32,981 nt of DNA from an uncultured Bacilli bacterium (GTDB lineage Bacteria > Bacillota_I > Bacilli_A > RF39 > UBA660): positions 1 to 32,981 of the forward strand of contig CANQIV010000006.1 in assembly GCA_947624135.1 (NCBI GenBank). The letters are read 5' to 3'. This document shows positions 26,974 through 32,981 of the stretch, in pieces (position 1 is the first letter of the stretch; each line of letters begins with the position of its first letter). The translations under genes were made by a program, and so were the position numbers. The notes under the pieces were generated by a model, which did no database searches, was not told the DNA's origin, and saw only the letters and a list, made by a program, of their open reading frames with translations.

Positions 26974-27663
26974 TTATAGTTTTATTGCTGATTCGAGCGC
27001 TAGTTCTATCATCTCATTAAAATTTGTTTGTCTCTCTTCGGGTGTTGTTTCTTCTTTTGTTTCTAAATTATCAGATATTGTAAGTAAACATGAAGCTTGT
27101 TTACCTAATTTGCTTGCTATAAATAAAAGTCCAAATGATTCCATTTCAGCACATAAACATTTTTTATTGTTATATAAATCTTTTATGTCTACATCGCTAT
27201 AAAATACATCTGTTGAATAAACTCTTCCCTCTATTATATTATTATTAACCTCTTTTATTTTATTATTTATATATTCACTTGATTTTATAATATTTTCATT
27301 ATATCCTTGTACTTTTGCAAAACTAGAATCTGAGTATGATTCAGTAACTAATATTATATCATATAAATTTAAATTTTTAGTATAAGCTCCTGCTGAACCT
27401 ATTCTAATTATATTTTCTACATCGTAAAATTTATATAGTTCATATGAATAGATACCTATACTAGGTATTCCCATACCACTTGACATTACTGTTATTTCTT
27501 TATTTTTATATTTTCCAGTGTAAGCATACATTCCTCTTACACTATTTACAAGTTTAGCATCTTTTAAATAATGGCTTGCTATATATTTAGCGCGCATAGG
27601 ATCTCCTGGCATAAGTACTGTTTTTGCTATTTCACCTTTTTTTGCTTCGTTATGTGGTGTCAT
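26974..27663 (-). CDS. deoD: purine nucleoside phosphorylase DeoD
   Basis: This trimeric-type (hexameric in vivo) phosphorylase of 229 residues splits purine (deoxy)nucleosides with phosphate. The N-terminus MTPHNEAKKGEIAKTVLMPG is close to that of E. coli DeoD. The phosphate-site residues G20, R24, R43 and R87, the S90 region (IIRIGSAGA), the neighbouring-subunit H4, the EMESFG ribose site and the catalytic Asp near 198 (LTISDNL) are all present. It pairs functionally with the pyrimidine phosphorylase encoded 1.2 kb upstream for nucleoside salvage. It has its own extended -10 promoter. Confidence 0.96.
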   Translation of the reverse strand: MTPHNEAKKGEIAKTVLMPGDPMRAKYIASHYLKDAKLVNSVRGMYAYTGKYKNKEITVMSSGMGIPSIGIYSYELYKFYDVENIIRIGSAGAYTKNLNLYDIILVTESYSDSSFAKVQGYNENIIKSSEYINNKIKEVNNNIIEGRVYSTDVFYSDVDIKDLYNNKKCLCAEMESFGLLFIASKLGKQASCLLTISDNLETKEETTPEERQTNFNEMIELALESAIKL

Positions 27664-27685
27664 TAAATCATTCCCTTCTTATAAA

Positions 27686-27697
27686 ATTATTATATCA
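27686..27697 (-). promoter_or_regulatory. extended -10 promoter of deoD
   Basis: TGATATAAT on the minus strand (TATAAT at 27689-27694), about 25 bases before the ATG and directly after the terminator of the upstream gene. No -35 consensus is seen. Confidence 0.6.
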
Positions 27698-27699
27698 TG

Positions 27700-27733
27700 A
27701 AAAGAAAAAAAAGATAATATATTTATCTTTTTT
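27700..27733 (-). terminator. terminator of the rpoZ - brkB unit
   Basis: A perfect 11-bp stem AAAAAAGATAA/TTATCTTTTTT (27707-27717 with 27723-27733), a five-base loop and further T on the minus strand. Confidence 0.85.
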
Positions 27734-27786
27734 ATTGCCCTTTTTGTAGTCTATATGTGGCAACACTATTATTATGTATAAAATTT

Positions 27787-28596
27787 TTATTTATATTCTT
27801 GTTTTTTAGTATTAATTGCTATACCTATTACTAATATATAAGATATTATATATGTAATTAACATAAGTATTACTATATTAGATAAGCTTCCATAAAATAT
27901 ATCATAATTTGAAAAATGTGTTACCCAAAATGAATATATTTGAACTACTATAATTGAAGATATTGTAGCAAATATTGCTCCTTTTGTTGTATCTTTACTC
28001 ATTATTTTAGAATCTGGTGCGATTGTATATATAAGTTTTAAATTAAAATATATTACAAATATTGAAAATGGCCATTTTAATATTATAAATAAAGAATATA
28101 TTAATTTTACTAAACCTTTATCAGATATTTTTGATAGTAGTAAGTTAAGTAAATAATTTCCAAATCCTATAAATCCTAACATAAATATAAATAATAGTAT
28201 TATGAGTATTATAAGAAAAATTGATTTAACTCTTCTTTTTATATAATCATCATTTTTAAATCCATATAAGTTATTACTTACAAGTATTAATGCGTGTGAG
28301 CCATTACTTGCAAGGAAAAAACCTATAAGCATAAATATTGCAATATTCATATCGAAACCTTTTCCTTGTATAAAAGAATTAAGTATTTCTGATATGTTAT
28401 TTGGAAATGTTGATGAAATTACGTTAACTACTGAATTTACATTTACCCCTAATCCATGTGCGATAACGCCAATTAATGTAAGTATTGGAAATATCGAAAG
28501 TACCAAAAAGAAAGCTAAATTACCTGGTAAATACGCCATACTCGGACTCATCATTATTTTTAATAATTTCTTTAAATATATTTTAAATTTTTGCAT
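27787..28596 (-). CDS. YihY/BrkB family membrane protein
   Basis: This 269-residue integral membrane protein has six hydrophobic segments. The N-terminal AYLPGNLAFFLVLSIFPILTLIG segment and the central SNGSHALILVSNNLYG motif are typical of the YihY/virulence-factor-BrkB (UPF0761) family. It is often mislabelled ribonuclease BN; the true role is unknown. The C-terminus is short, without the long soluble tail of some relatives. It starts 6 bases after rpoZ with AGGAA, so the two are co-transcribed. Confidence 0.88.
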   Translation of the reverse strand: MQKFKIYLKKLLKIMMSPSMAYLPGNLAFFLVLSIFPILTLIGVIAHGLGVNVNSVVNVISSTFPNNISEILNSFIQGKGFDMNIAIFMLIGFFLASNGSHALILVSNNLYGFKNDDYIKRRVKSIFLIILIILLFIFMLGFIGFGNYLLNLLLSKISDKGLVKLIYSLFIILKWPFSIFVIYFNLKLIYTIAPDSKIMSKDTTKGAIFATISSIIVVQIYSFWVTHFSNYDIFYGSLSNIVILMLITYIISYILVIGIAINTKKQEYK

Positions 28597-28602
28597 TTAT
28601 TC

Positions 28603-28797
28603 CTACTTTTCTTTTATATGTATTAATCCTTTTGAAACCTCTTCTAATGCTTTTCCTATATTTTTTGTTGATTTATATTCACTTAATTGATAATACTCTG
28701 TTTCGTCCATTTCTTTAACTCTTTTTGAAACGATATTAACAAGTAAAAATTTTGATCCTACTTGATTAAGTAATTTATCTATTGATGGATATATCAT
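28603..28797 (-). CDS. rpoZ: RNA polymerase omega subunit
   Basis: This 64-residue protein opens with MIYPSIDKLLNQVGSKFLLV, then KRVKEM and a KNIGKALEEVSKG segment that match the conserved helices of omega, which binds the beta-prime subunit and aids its assembly. The length is normal for Firmicutes. GAGGAGGG precedes the start. In omega the N-terminal MxxR region contributes to ppGpp site 1 in proteobacteria, but that site is not expected in Firmicutes. It is the first gene of a two-gene unit with brkB. Confidence 0.9.
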   Translation of the reverse strand: MIYPSIDKLLNQVGSKFLLVNIVSKRVKEMDETEYYQLSEYKSTKNIGKALEEVSKGLIHIKEK

Positions 28798-28821
28798 AAT
28801 TTTCCCTCCTCTATTATTTAT

Positions 28822-28850
28822 AGAATATAATATATTATTATTTTATTCAA
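28822..28850 (-). promoter_or_regulatory. candidate rpoZ promoter
   Basis: TTGAAT (28845-28850), 17-base spacer, TATTCT (28822-28827). Both boxes are 4/6 matches. Confidence 0.4.
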
Positions 28851-28882
28851 GTATTTTACTAAAATTTGACATTTCTTTTACA

Positions 28883-30157
28883 TTATTTAATTATATCTAA
28901 TATTAAATTTGGCTTTTTTTCTAATGTTTCATCTATTCTAAAACATTCTAGTATTTCATTTACATTCGCACTTTTTTCTTTTACATATACTTTTAAAAGT
29001 TCTTCATCTTTTTCTACGAAATCTCCTACTTTTTTATTAAGTACAAGACCAACTTCATAATCAATTTTATCGTCAAGTGTATTTCTTCCTGCACCTAAAT
29101 TTTTTGCTATCTCACCTAAATGAAGCGCATCTATATGATTAATGTACCCAGTTTTTTTACTTTTTATAGAATAAGATTTATTAGTAGTTTTAAGTTTATT
29201 TATATCTCCACCTTGTGCGTTTACTAATTCTATAAATTTATTATATGCTTCTCCATTATTTAATTGTTTAAATAATAATTCTTGTGCTTCACTATTTTGT
29301 ATTTTTTTAAGTGCGCCTATTATTATTGAAGAAAGTGTAATTACTACCTCAAGTAAATCACTTGGGCCATTACCTTTTAGAGTATCTATAGCTTCTTTTA
29401 CCTCAAGAGAATTTCCTATCGCAAATCCTAAAGGTTCTTCCATGTTTGTAATTAAACATATTGTAGGTTTTCTATAAGATTTACCTATTTTTACCATAGT
29501 TTGAGCAAGTTTTCTTGCATCTTCTAAATTTTTCATGAGCGCCCCACTACCTACTTTTACATCTATCATTATAACATCTGCACCACTTGCAAGTTTTTTA
29601 GACATTATACTAGATGCGATTAAAGGTATTGATTCTACAGTTCCTGTTACATCTCTTAAAGCATATATTTTCTTATCTGCTGGAACTAAATTACCTGTTT
29701 GACCTACTAAGGCTATATTAATATCGTTAACTTGCTTTATAAATTTTTCTTCACTTATTTTTGTATTAAAACCTTTAATTGATTCAAGTTTATCGATAGT
29801 TCCGCCTGTATGTCCTAATCCTCTACCACTCATTTTTGCTATTTTAATTCCAAGTGATGCGAGTAATGGTGCGAGAACTAAAGTTACTTTATCTCCAACT
29901 CCTCCAGTTGAATGTTTATCGACAATTATTCCATCAACTTTACTTAAATCTATAATATCTCCACTATTTAACATTACATCTGTTAAATCTATTGTTTCTC
30001 TATCTGTCATACCATTAAGTACTATTGCCATTAAAAGAGAACTCATTTGATAATCTTTTATAGTAGAATCTAAATATCCATTTACTGCAAAAGCAATTTC
30101 TTGACGTGTTAGTTCTTGTTTTAATCTTTTTTTATTTATTATATCTATTATTGTCAT
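28883..30157 (-). CDS. pdp: pyrimidine-nucleoside phosphorylase
   Basis: This enzyme phosphorolyses thymidine, uridine and deoxyuridine in nucleoside salvage. Over 424 residues it shows the phosphate-binding KHSTGGVGDK (81-90) and the family signature MSGRGLGHTGGTIDKLES (109-126), with RDVTGTVESIPLI and the K-ID-VGSGA loop further on. Length and motifs match Firmicute Pdp (DeoA-like); Pdp is preferred over DeoA because Gram-positive enzymes are usually broad-range. The ATG follows AGGTGGT. It forms a single-gene unit with its own promoter. No clear terminator is seen after it. Confidence 0.94.
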   Translation of the reverse strand: MTIIDIINKKRLKQELTRQEIAFAVNGYLDSTIKDYQMSSLLMAIVLNGMTDRETIDLTDVMLNSGDIIDLSKVDGIIVDKHSTGGVGDKVTLVLAPLLASLGIKIAKMSGRGLGHTGGTIDKLESIKGFNTKISEEKFIKQVNDINIALVGQTGNLVPADKKIYALRDVTGTVESIPLIASSIMSKKLASGADVIMIDVKVGSGALMKNLEDARKLAQTMVKIGKSYRKPTICLITNMEEPLGFAIGNSLEVKEAIDTLKGNGPSDLLEVVITLSSIIIGALKKIQNSEAQELLFKQLNNGEAYNKFIELVNAQGGDINKLKTTNKSYSIKSKKTGYINHIDALHLGEIAKNLGAGRNTLDDKIDYEVGLVLNKKVGDFVEKDEELLKVYVKEKSANVNEILECFRIDETLEKKPNLILDIIK

Positions 30158-30176
30158 ATACTTACCACCTATTATA

Positions 30177-30206
30177 ATTATAACACATTTTTTTAGTATA
30201 TAACAA
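30177..30206 (-). promoter_or_regulatory. promoter of pdp
   Basis: TTGTTA (30201-30206), 18-base spacer, perfect TATAAT (30177-30182); a second TATAAT follows at 30171-30176. The -35 overlaps the terminator of the upstream prepilin gene. Confidence 0.55.
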
Positions 30207-30237
30207 AAAACTTATCTCATTTGAAACAAGTTTTTTG
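30204..30237 (-). terminator. terminator of the prepilin-like gene
   Basis: CAAAAAACTT pairs perfectly with AAGTTTTTTG (30204-30213 with 30228-30237), and GTTTC/GAGAT extends the stem to a four-base loop. It is symmetrical enough to work in both directions. Confidence 0.75.
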
Positions 30238-30243
30238 TTTATA

Positions 30244-32010
30244 TTAACGAATATCTACACTATTATTATATTTTTTTATCGTTGTTGTATTATAGTTTAT
30301 GTTTTCATCACACCACTCTTTTGTTGGTTCATTTCCTTTCCCAAATATTTCTGTTAAATCTAAAAGCATTACATCATCAAAATAGTATGGATTTTCATTA
30401 TCAAGTGTAGTGTCTAAAGGTTTTTCTATTCCCAATCTAAAATATACATTACGAGTAAGCTTTGCATTAAAATAAAAACTTGATTTTACCCAATTTGAAT
30501 TTGAGTTGGTTGATTTACTACCACATGTTATTCCTCCTGTAGCCCAATCAGAAGAATAACATCCAAAAATACACTTAGTTCTAGATTTGCAATAAGATGT
30601 ACCATAATATATATGGCCTTCAGTGATATTATTTATTAATTTTGTTGCTCCACATCCCCATTGTTCTTCTGAACTTACAATTGGTATAATTTTTAAGCTT
30701 TTTTCTCCCGTTACATGCTCATTTGTTGTAAATTCTATTTTTTCTATATTTTCTTTCAGTGAAATGCTAAATTCACCTTTTTCAAAAGACCCATCAGGAA
30801 ATAAATTATTTATTGTAAAAGTTTCTTCACTAGCTATAGTTGTTATATTTATTTCATTACTTTCACTTATATTTTCTAAACTATCTTTTACTTTTATTTT
30901 TTGTTTCCCATTTTGATTATATATACATTCATTTTGATTTTGCCAAGTTGTTCCATCATCACATGAATATTTTATTTCTCCTACACCTGAATCACTAGCT
31001 GTTATTTTTATTATTTTTCTATTTGATTGTACATTATCATTTCCTTCTATTTTTTCTATTGTTGGAGCCATATTATCTATATTAGTTATTGCTAGTGATT
31101 TTGATATTATTGTCTCTTCTCCATCCATTAATACTGCCGTAAGCGTTCCATTTTTTGCTGATATTGTTGTTGTTACTTTATCTCCATCTACACTTACATC
31201 TGCTTCTACAAATTCTCCACTATCCCACCTATATTTATATGTAACATTATCAAGTTTTGGATATGTGATTGTTACTGTTCCTTCTTTTATATATTCATCT
31301 TTTGGATTTAATTCTAATTTTATTCCTTCTACTTTTTCTGTACTTACTGTTTTTGTTATTTCTTTTGTTAATCCTACTTTGTTTTTTACTATTACTTTTA
31401 TTTTATATTCTGTATCTATTTTTAATTTATCAAATGTATATGTATTTTCTTTTATGTTATTTATTTCTTTTTTATATTCTTCGGGTTCCAATATTTGATA
31501 ACTATAACTTGTTGGTACTCCATCTATTGTTTCTACTGTTACTACTAAACTCCTTGCATTAGTAATTACATTTACGTTTATTTCTAATCTATTAGCTAGT
31601 AAATCTTCTACTGTTCCTTTAAGCATGCTTAAATCATCTAGTGTTCCTTCCGCACTATATGTCCCATCGGTTACCTCTTTTAATTCTACTTTACCTTCTT
31701 CATTTAAGAATACTTTACCTTTTAGATTTTTAGAATCAAGAGGTAGTTTACTTATATCTATTTCTGTTCCGGGTTCAATATTATTTTGAGCAGCATATAA
31801 TTCGTATGCGTGTTCTATATTATTTAGACTTATTTTAAATGCTTTATATTTTGAATCGTTTATTACTCCCAAAATTATTGGAGTAGCTATGACCGCTATT
31901 ATAGCTAATATTACTATTACAGCTAAAAGTTCTATTAGGGTGAACGCCTTTACTTTTCTAGTGTAAAGTACCCCCCCCCTACTCATATTTGTTTGTTTTT
32001 TCTCTTTCAT
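30244..32010 (-). CDS. type IV prepilin-like modular surface protein
   Basis: This 588-residue protein begins with a basic 22-residue leader and a class III (prepilin) cleavage site: KA before FTLIELLAVIVILAIIAVIA, with Glu at mature position 5. A pilin-like helix and small globular part run to about 145. Then come an FN3-like domain (about 155-228), two Ig-like repeats (about 232-315 and 317-395, the second with CDDG..W....C), and a C-terminal jelly-roll/lectin-like domain (about 402-568) with a Cys cluster (453, 474, 480, 484, 496) and a LLDLTEIFGKGNEPTKEWC end that recalls phage tail and carbohydrate-binding proteins. It is probably an adhesin on a pilus or pseudopilus. The ATG at 32010 has AAGGATGG upstream; one at 32019 lies too close. 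A run of nine G sits at codons 11-14. Confidence 0.85.
   Translation of the reverse strand: MKEKKQTNMSRGGVLYTRKVKAFTLIELLAVIVILAIIAVIATPIILGVINDSKYKAFKISLNNIEHAYELYAAQNNIEPGTEIDISKLPLDSKNLKGKVFLNEEGKVELKEVTDGTYSAEGTLDDLSMLKGTVEDLLANRLEINVNVITNARSLVVTVETIDGVPTSYSYQILEPEEYKKEINNIKENTYTFDKLKIDTEYKIKVIVKNKVGLTKEITKTVSTEKVEGIKLELNPKDEYIKEGTVTITYPKLDNVTYKYRWDSGEFVEADVSVDGDKVTTTISAKNGTLTAVLMDGEETIISKSLAITNIDNMAPTIEKIEGNDNVQSNRKIIKITASDSGVGEIKYSCDDGTTWQNQNECIYNQNGKQKIKVKDSLENISESNEINITTIASEETFTINNLFPDGSFEKGEFSISLKENIEKIEFTTNEHVTGEKSLKIIPIVSSEEQWGCGATKLINNITEGHIYYGTSYCKSRTKCIFGCYSSDWATGGITCGSKSTNSNSNWVKSSFYFNAKLTRNVYFRLGIEKPLDTTLDNENPYYFDDVMLLDLTEIFGKGNEPTKEWCDENINYNTTTIKKYNNSVDIR
31971..31979 (-). 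repeat. G9 homopolymer in the prepilin leader
   Basis: Nine G in a row on the coding strand within AGG GGG GGG GTA. In the present length the frame is open. One G fewer gives a TAA and one G more a TAG within about ten codons. Confidence 0.9.
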
Positions 32011-32064
32011 ATTTTCCATCCTTTCACTCTAATAGAAGCTTTTCTTACTCTTCTATCTATATTA

Positions 32065-32093
32065 ATGATAACACTTAATATAAATTTTTACAA
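32065..32093 (-). promoter_or_regulatory. promoter of the prepilin-like gene
   Basis: TTGTAA (32088-32093), 17-base spacer, TATCAT (32065-32070), 55 bases before the start. Confidence 0.5.
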
Positions 32094-32111
32094 GTATAAT
32101 TTTATCAAGAC

Positions 32112-32140
32112 AAAAACTACATAAGTTACCTTATGTAGTT
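32112..32140 (-). terminator. hairpin at the end of the lectin-like gene
   Basis: A perfect 11-bp stem AACTACATAAG/CTTATGTAGTT (32115-32125 with 32130-32140), a GTAA loop and a T-rich tail on the minus strand. It spans the stop codon, so the last codons form one arm. Confidence 0.75.
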
Positions 32141-32981
32141 GGAACCAATACAACACGGAACGAATCAATACTATTGAATTCATAATCGTGGTAGGCCGCA
32201 CCTGCGAATACTCCTACTCGAGTATCGTCGTGATAACAACCACCTCGTATAAACCACGGAAGGTCTGAGGAAATAGATATTTTAAAATCACCATACCAAC
32301 CTGCAGTTTCTGAAAGTGCATGTCCATAACATACTTTTCCACCACATTCCTCTGCTGAAATAGTACTTGTATAACTATCATAGTATTTTGAATCTATTTT
32401 TTGTGTGAATTCTGCATAATTTGTAGTTGATGATGAACCCCATGGTAATTTTAAATCTGAATTTACTTGATATGCAGGTTCATAATATGCCATTACATAT
32501 TCCCATGCTCCTCCACTCATATCATATATTCCTGTTATGTTTCCTGTTGTCGATTGTGCTACATTTATTACATAATTTCCTCCACCTGTTAAATAACTAC
32601 TATTATCATTTTTTGTAACTTCTTTATTTATCCCATATTTGCTTTGTGATAAATATGCTGCTGCTCCCCATTCACTATTCTTCATCATATGTAAATCTCC
32701 AGGTATATTTAATTTTTTATCCATTGATTGTGTTGCATAAAAGAAATTTGATATATTATTATATCTTAATGATTCCATATTTGGTAATATTCTAAGTCCA
32801 TCTGCATTCGTACAATTTTTATCACTACAACCTAAATTATTAACATCTCTAGATACAGATAACGTTGTATGACTTGTTTCAAACTTTCCTACCCATATTC
32901 CTGATAATTCTTCTGTTCCAAATGTAAATGCTGGATGTACTCTATATCCACTACTATTTGCATTTTCATATACTACATCTT
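32131..32981 (-). CDS. partial surface protein with C-terminal FGE/C-type-lectin-like domain
   Basis: The reading frame is open from the stop at 32131 to the right edge, so the 5' end is missing and about 283 codons are present. The visible part resembles the formylglycine-generating-enzyme/C-type-lectin fold: GIWVGKFETS near its start, NSEWGAAAYL, GIYDMSGGAWEYV (compare NVWEWV), and WFIRGGCY...SFRVVL at the end (compare RGGSW...GFRVA). The enzyme's active-site cysteines are not evident, so a binding role is more likely. Similar domains sit behind prepilin leaders in related gut bacteria, as I recall; the leader here would lie outside the window. The last 140 bases have an unusual composition. 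It precedes the prepilin-like gene on the same strand. Confidence 0.8.
   Translation of the reverse strand, partial: DVVYENANSSGYRVHPAFTFGTEELSGIWVGKFETSHTTLSVSRDVNNLGCSDKNCTNADGLRILPNMESLRYNNISNFFYATQSMDKKLNIPGDLHMMKNSEWGAAAYLSQSKYGINKEVTKNDNSSYLTGGGNYVINVAQSTTGNITGIYDMSGGAWEYVMAYYEPAYQVNSDLKLPWGSSSTTNYAEFTQKIDSKYYDSYTSTISAEECGGKVCYGHALSETAGWYGDFKISISSDLPWFIRGGCYHDDTRVGVFAGAAYHDYEFNSIDSFRVVLVPTT

Noticed and set aside
27787-28596. Ribonuclease BN
   Set aside because: An old database label for the YihY family. The protein is a polytopic membrane protein without nuclease motifs.
31265-31562. Two overlapping plus-strand frames, one almost all Leu, inside the prepilin gene
   Set aside because: They arise from Thr/Glu/Lys-rich coding sequence read in antisense. 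Composition is extreme and the opposite strand has clear domain matches.
32112-32140. DGR-type cruciform marking a mutagenic homing site
   Set aside because: The hairpin is perfect, but it has a T-rich tail and sits at the stop codon, so an ordinary terminator explains it. The DGR idea rests on the coding sequence, not on this hairpin.
1-32981. CRISPR arrays, tRNA genes, insertion sequences, prophage genes
   Set aside because: I looked for regular repeats, cloverleaf patterns, transposases, integrases and reverse transcriptases, and saw none.

Overview
This window comes from a very AT-rich (roughly a quarter G+C by eye) low-GC Gram-positive bacterium that uses the standard genetic code (UGG for Trp, UGA as a stop). 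T-box control of an aminoacyl-tRNA synthetase gene, the gene order (p)ppGpp synthetase - dtd - hisS - aspS (as in Bacillus), the YmfF/YmfH peptidase-like pair, a HelD-type helicase and an archaeal-type short AspRS point to the Bacilli/Mollicutes-related Firmicutes. An uncultured gut lineage is my guess, not something the sequence proves. Every credible gene is on the minus strand, so transcription runs from high to low coordinates. There is no tRNA, rRNA, CRISPR array, transposase or reverse transcriptase in the window.

From the right edge leftwards: two secreted or surface genes (a truncated gene with a C-terminal formylglycine-generating-enzyme/C-type-lectin-like domain, 32131-32981, and a modular type IV prepilin-like protein, 30244-32010). 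Next comes a housekeeping block: pyrimidine nucleoside phosphorylase, RNA polymerase omega, a YihY/BrkB membrane protein, DeoD, YmfF/YmfH and SecG. Then follows the stringent-response and tRNA block (24039-14908): a full-length Rel-type protein, Dtd, an AI-2E-family permease, HisRS, an unknown protein, a T-box leader with AspRS, a second and shorter Rel homologue, and Maf. An accessory operon (14793-8633) holds a GT2 glycosyltransferase, a P-loop-kinase/GT2 fusion, an APH/choline-kinase-like phosphotransferase, a radical SAM protein, a Nudix hydrolase and a YgjV membrane protein; it looks like a surface-glycan modification system. The left end holds a HelD-like helicase, an orphan acyl-CoA synthetase, a hybrid histidine kinase with a stand-alone receiver, and MiaB.

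The strongest observations are these. (1) A run of nine G in codons 11-14 of the prepilin gene, where gain or loss of one G gives a stop within a few codons: a phase-variation switch candidate. (2) Two Rel homologues with reciprocal decay: the long one lacks the hydrolase Glu-Asp pair, and the short one lacks a synthetase metal ligand, the TGS tRNA-contact histidine and the whole ribosome-binding C-terminus. This would be a RelA/SpoT-like division of labour. (3) The compositionally distinct C-terminal end of the lectin-like gene, which resembles the variable regions of diversity-generating retroelements. (4) The CoaE-like kinase/GT2 fusion within the glycan operon.

Intergenic regions are short (none exceeds 300 bases). 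Several are so compact that the terminator of one gene overlaps the -35 box of the next.
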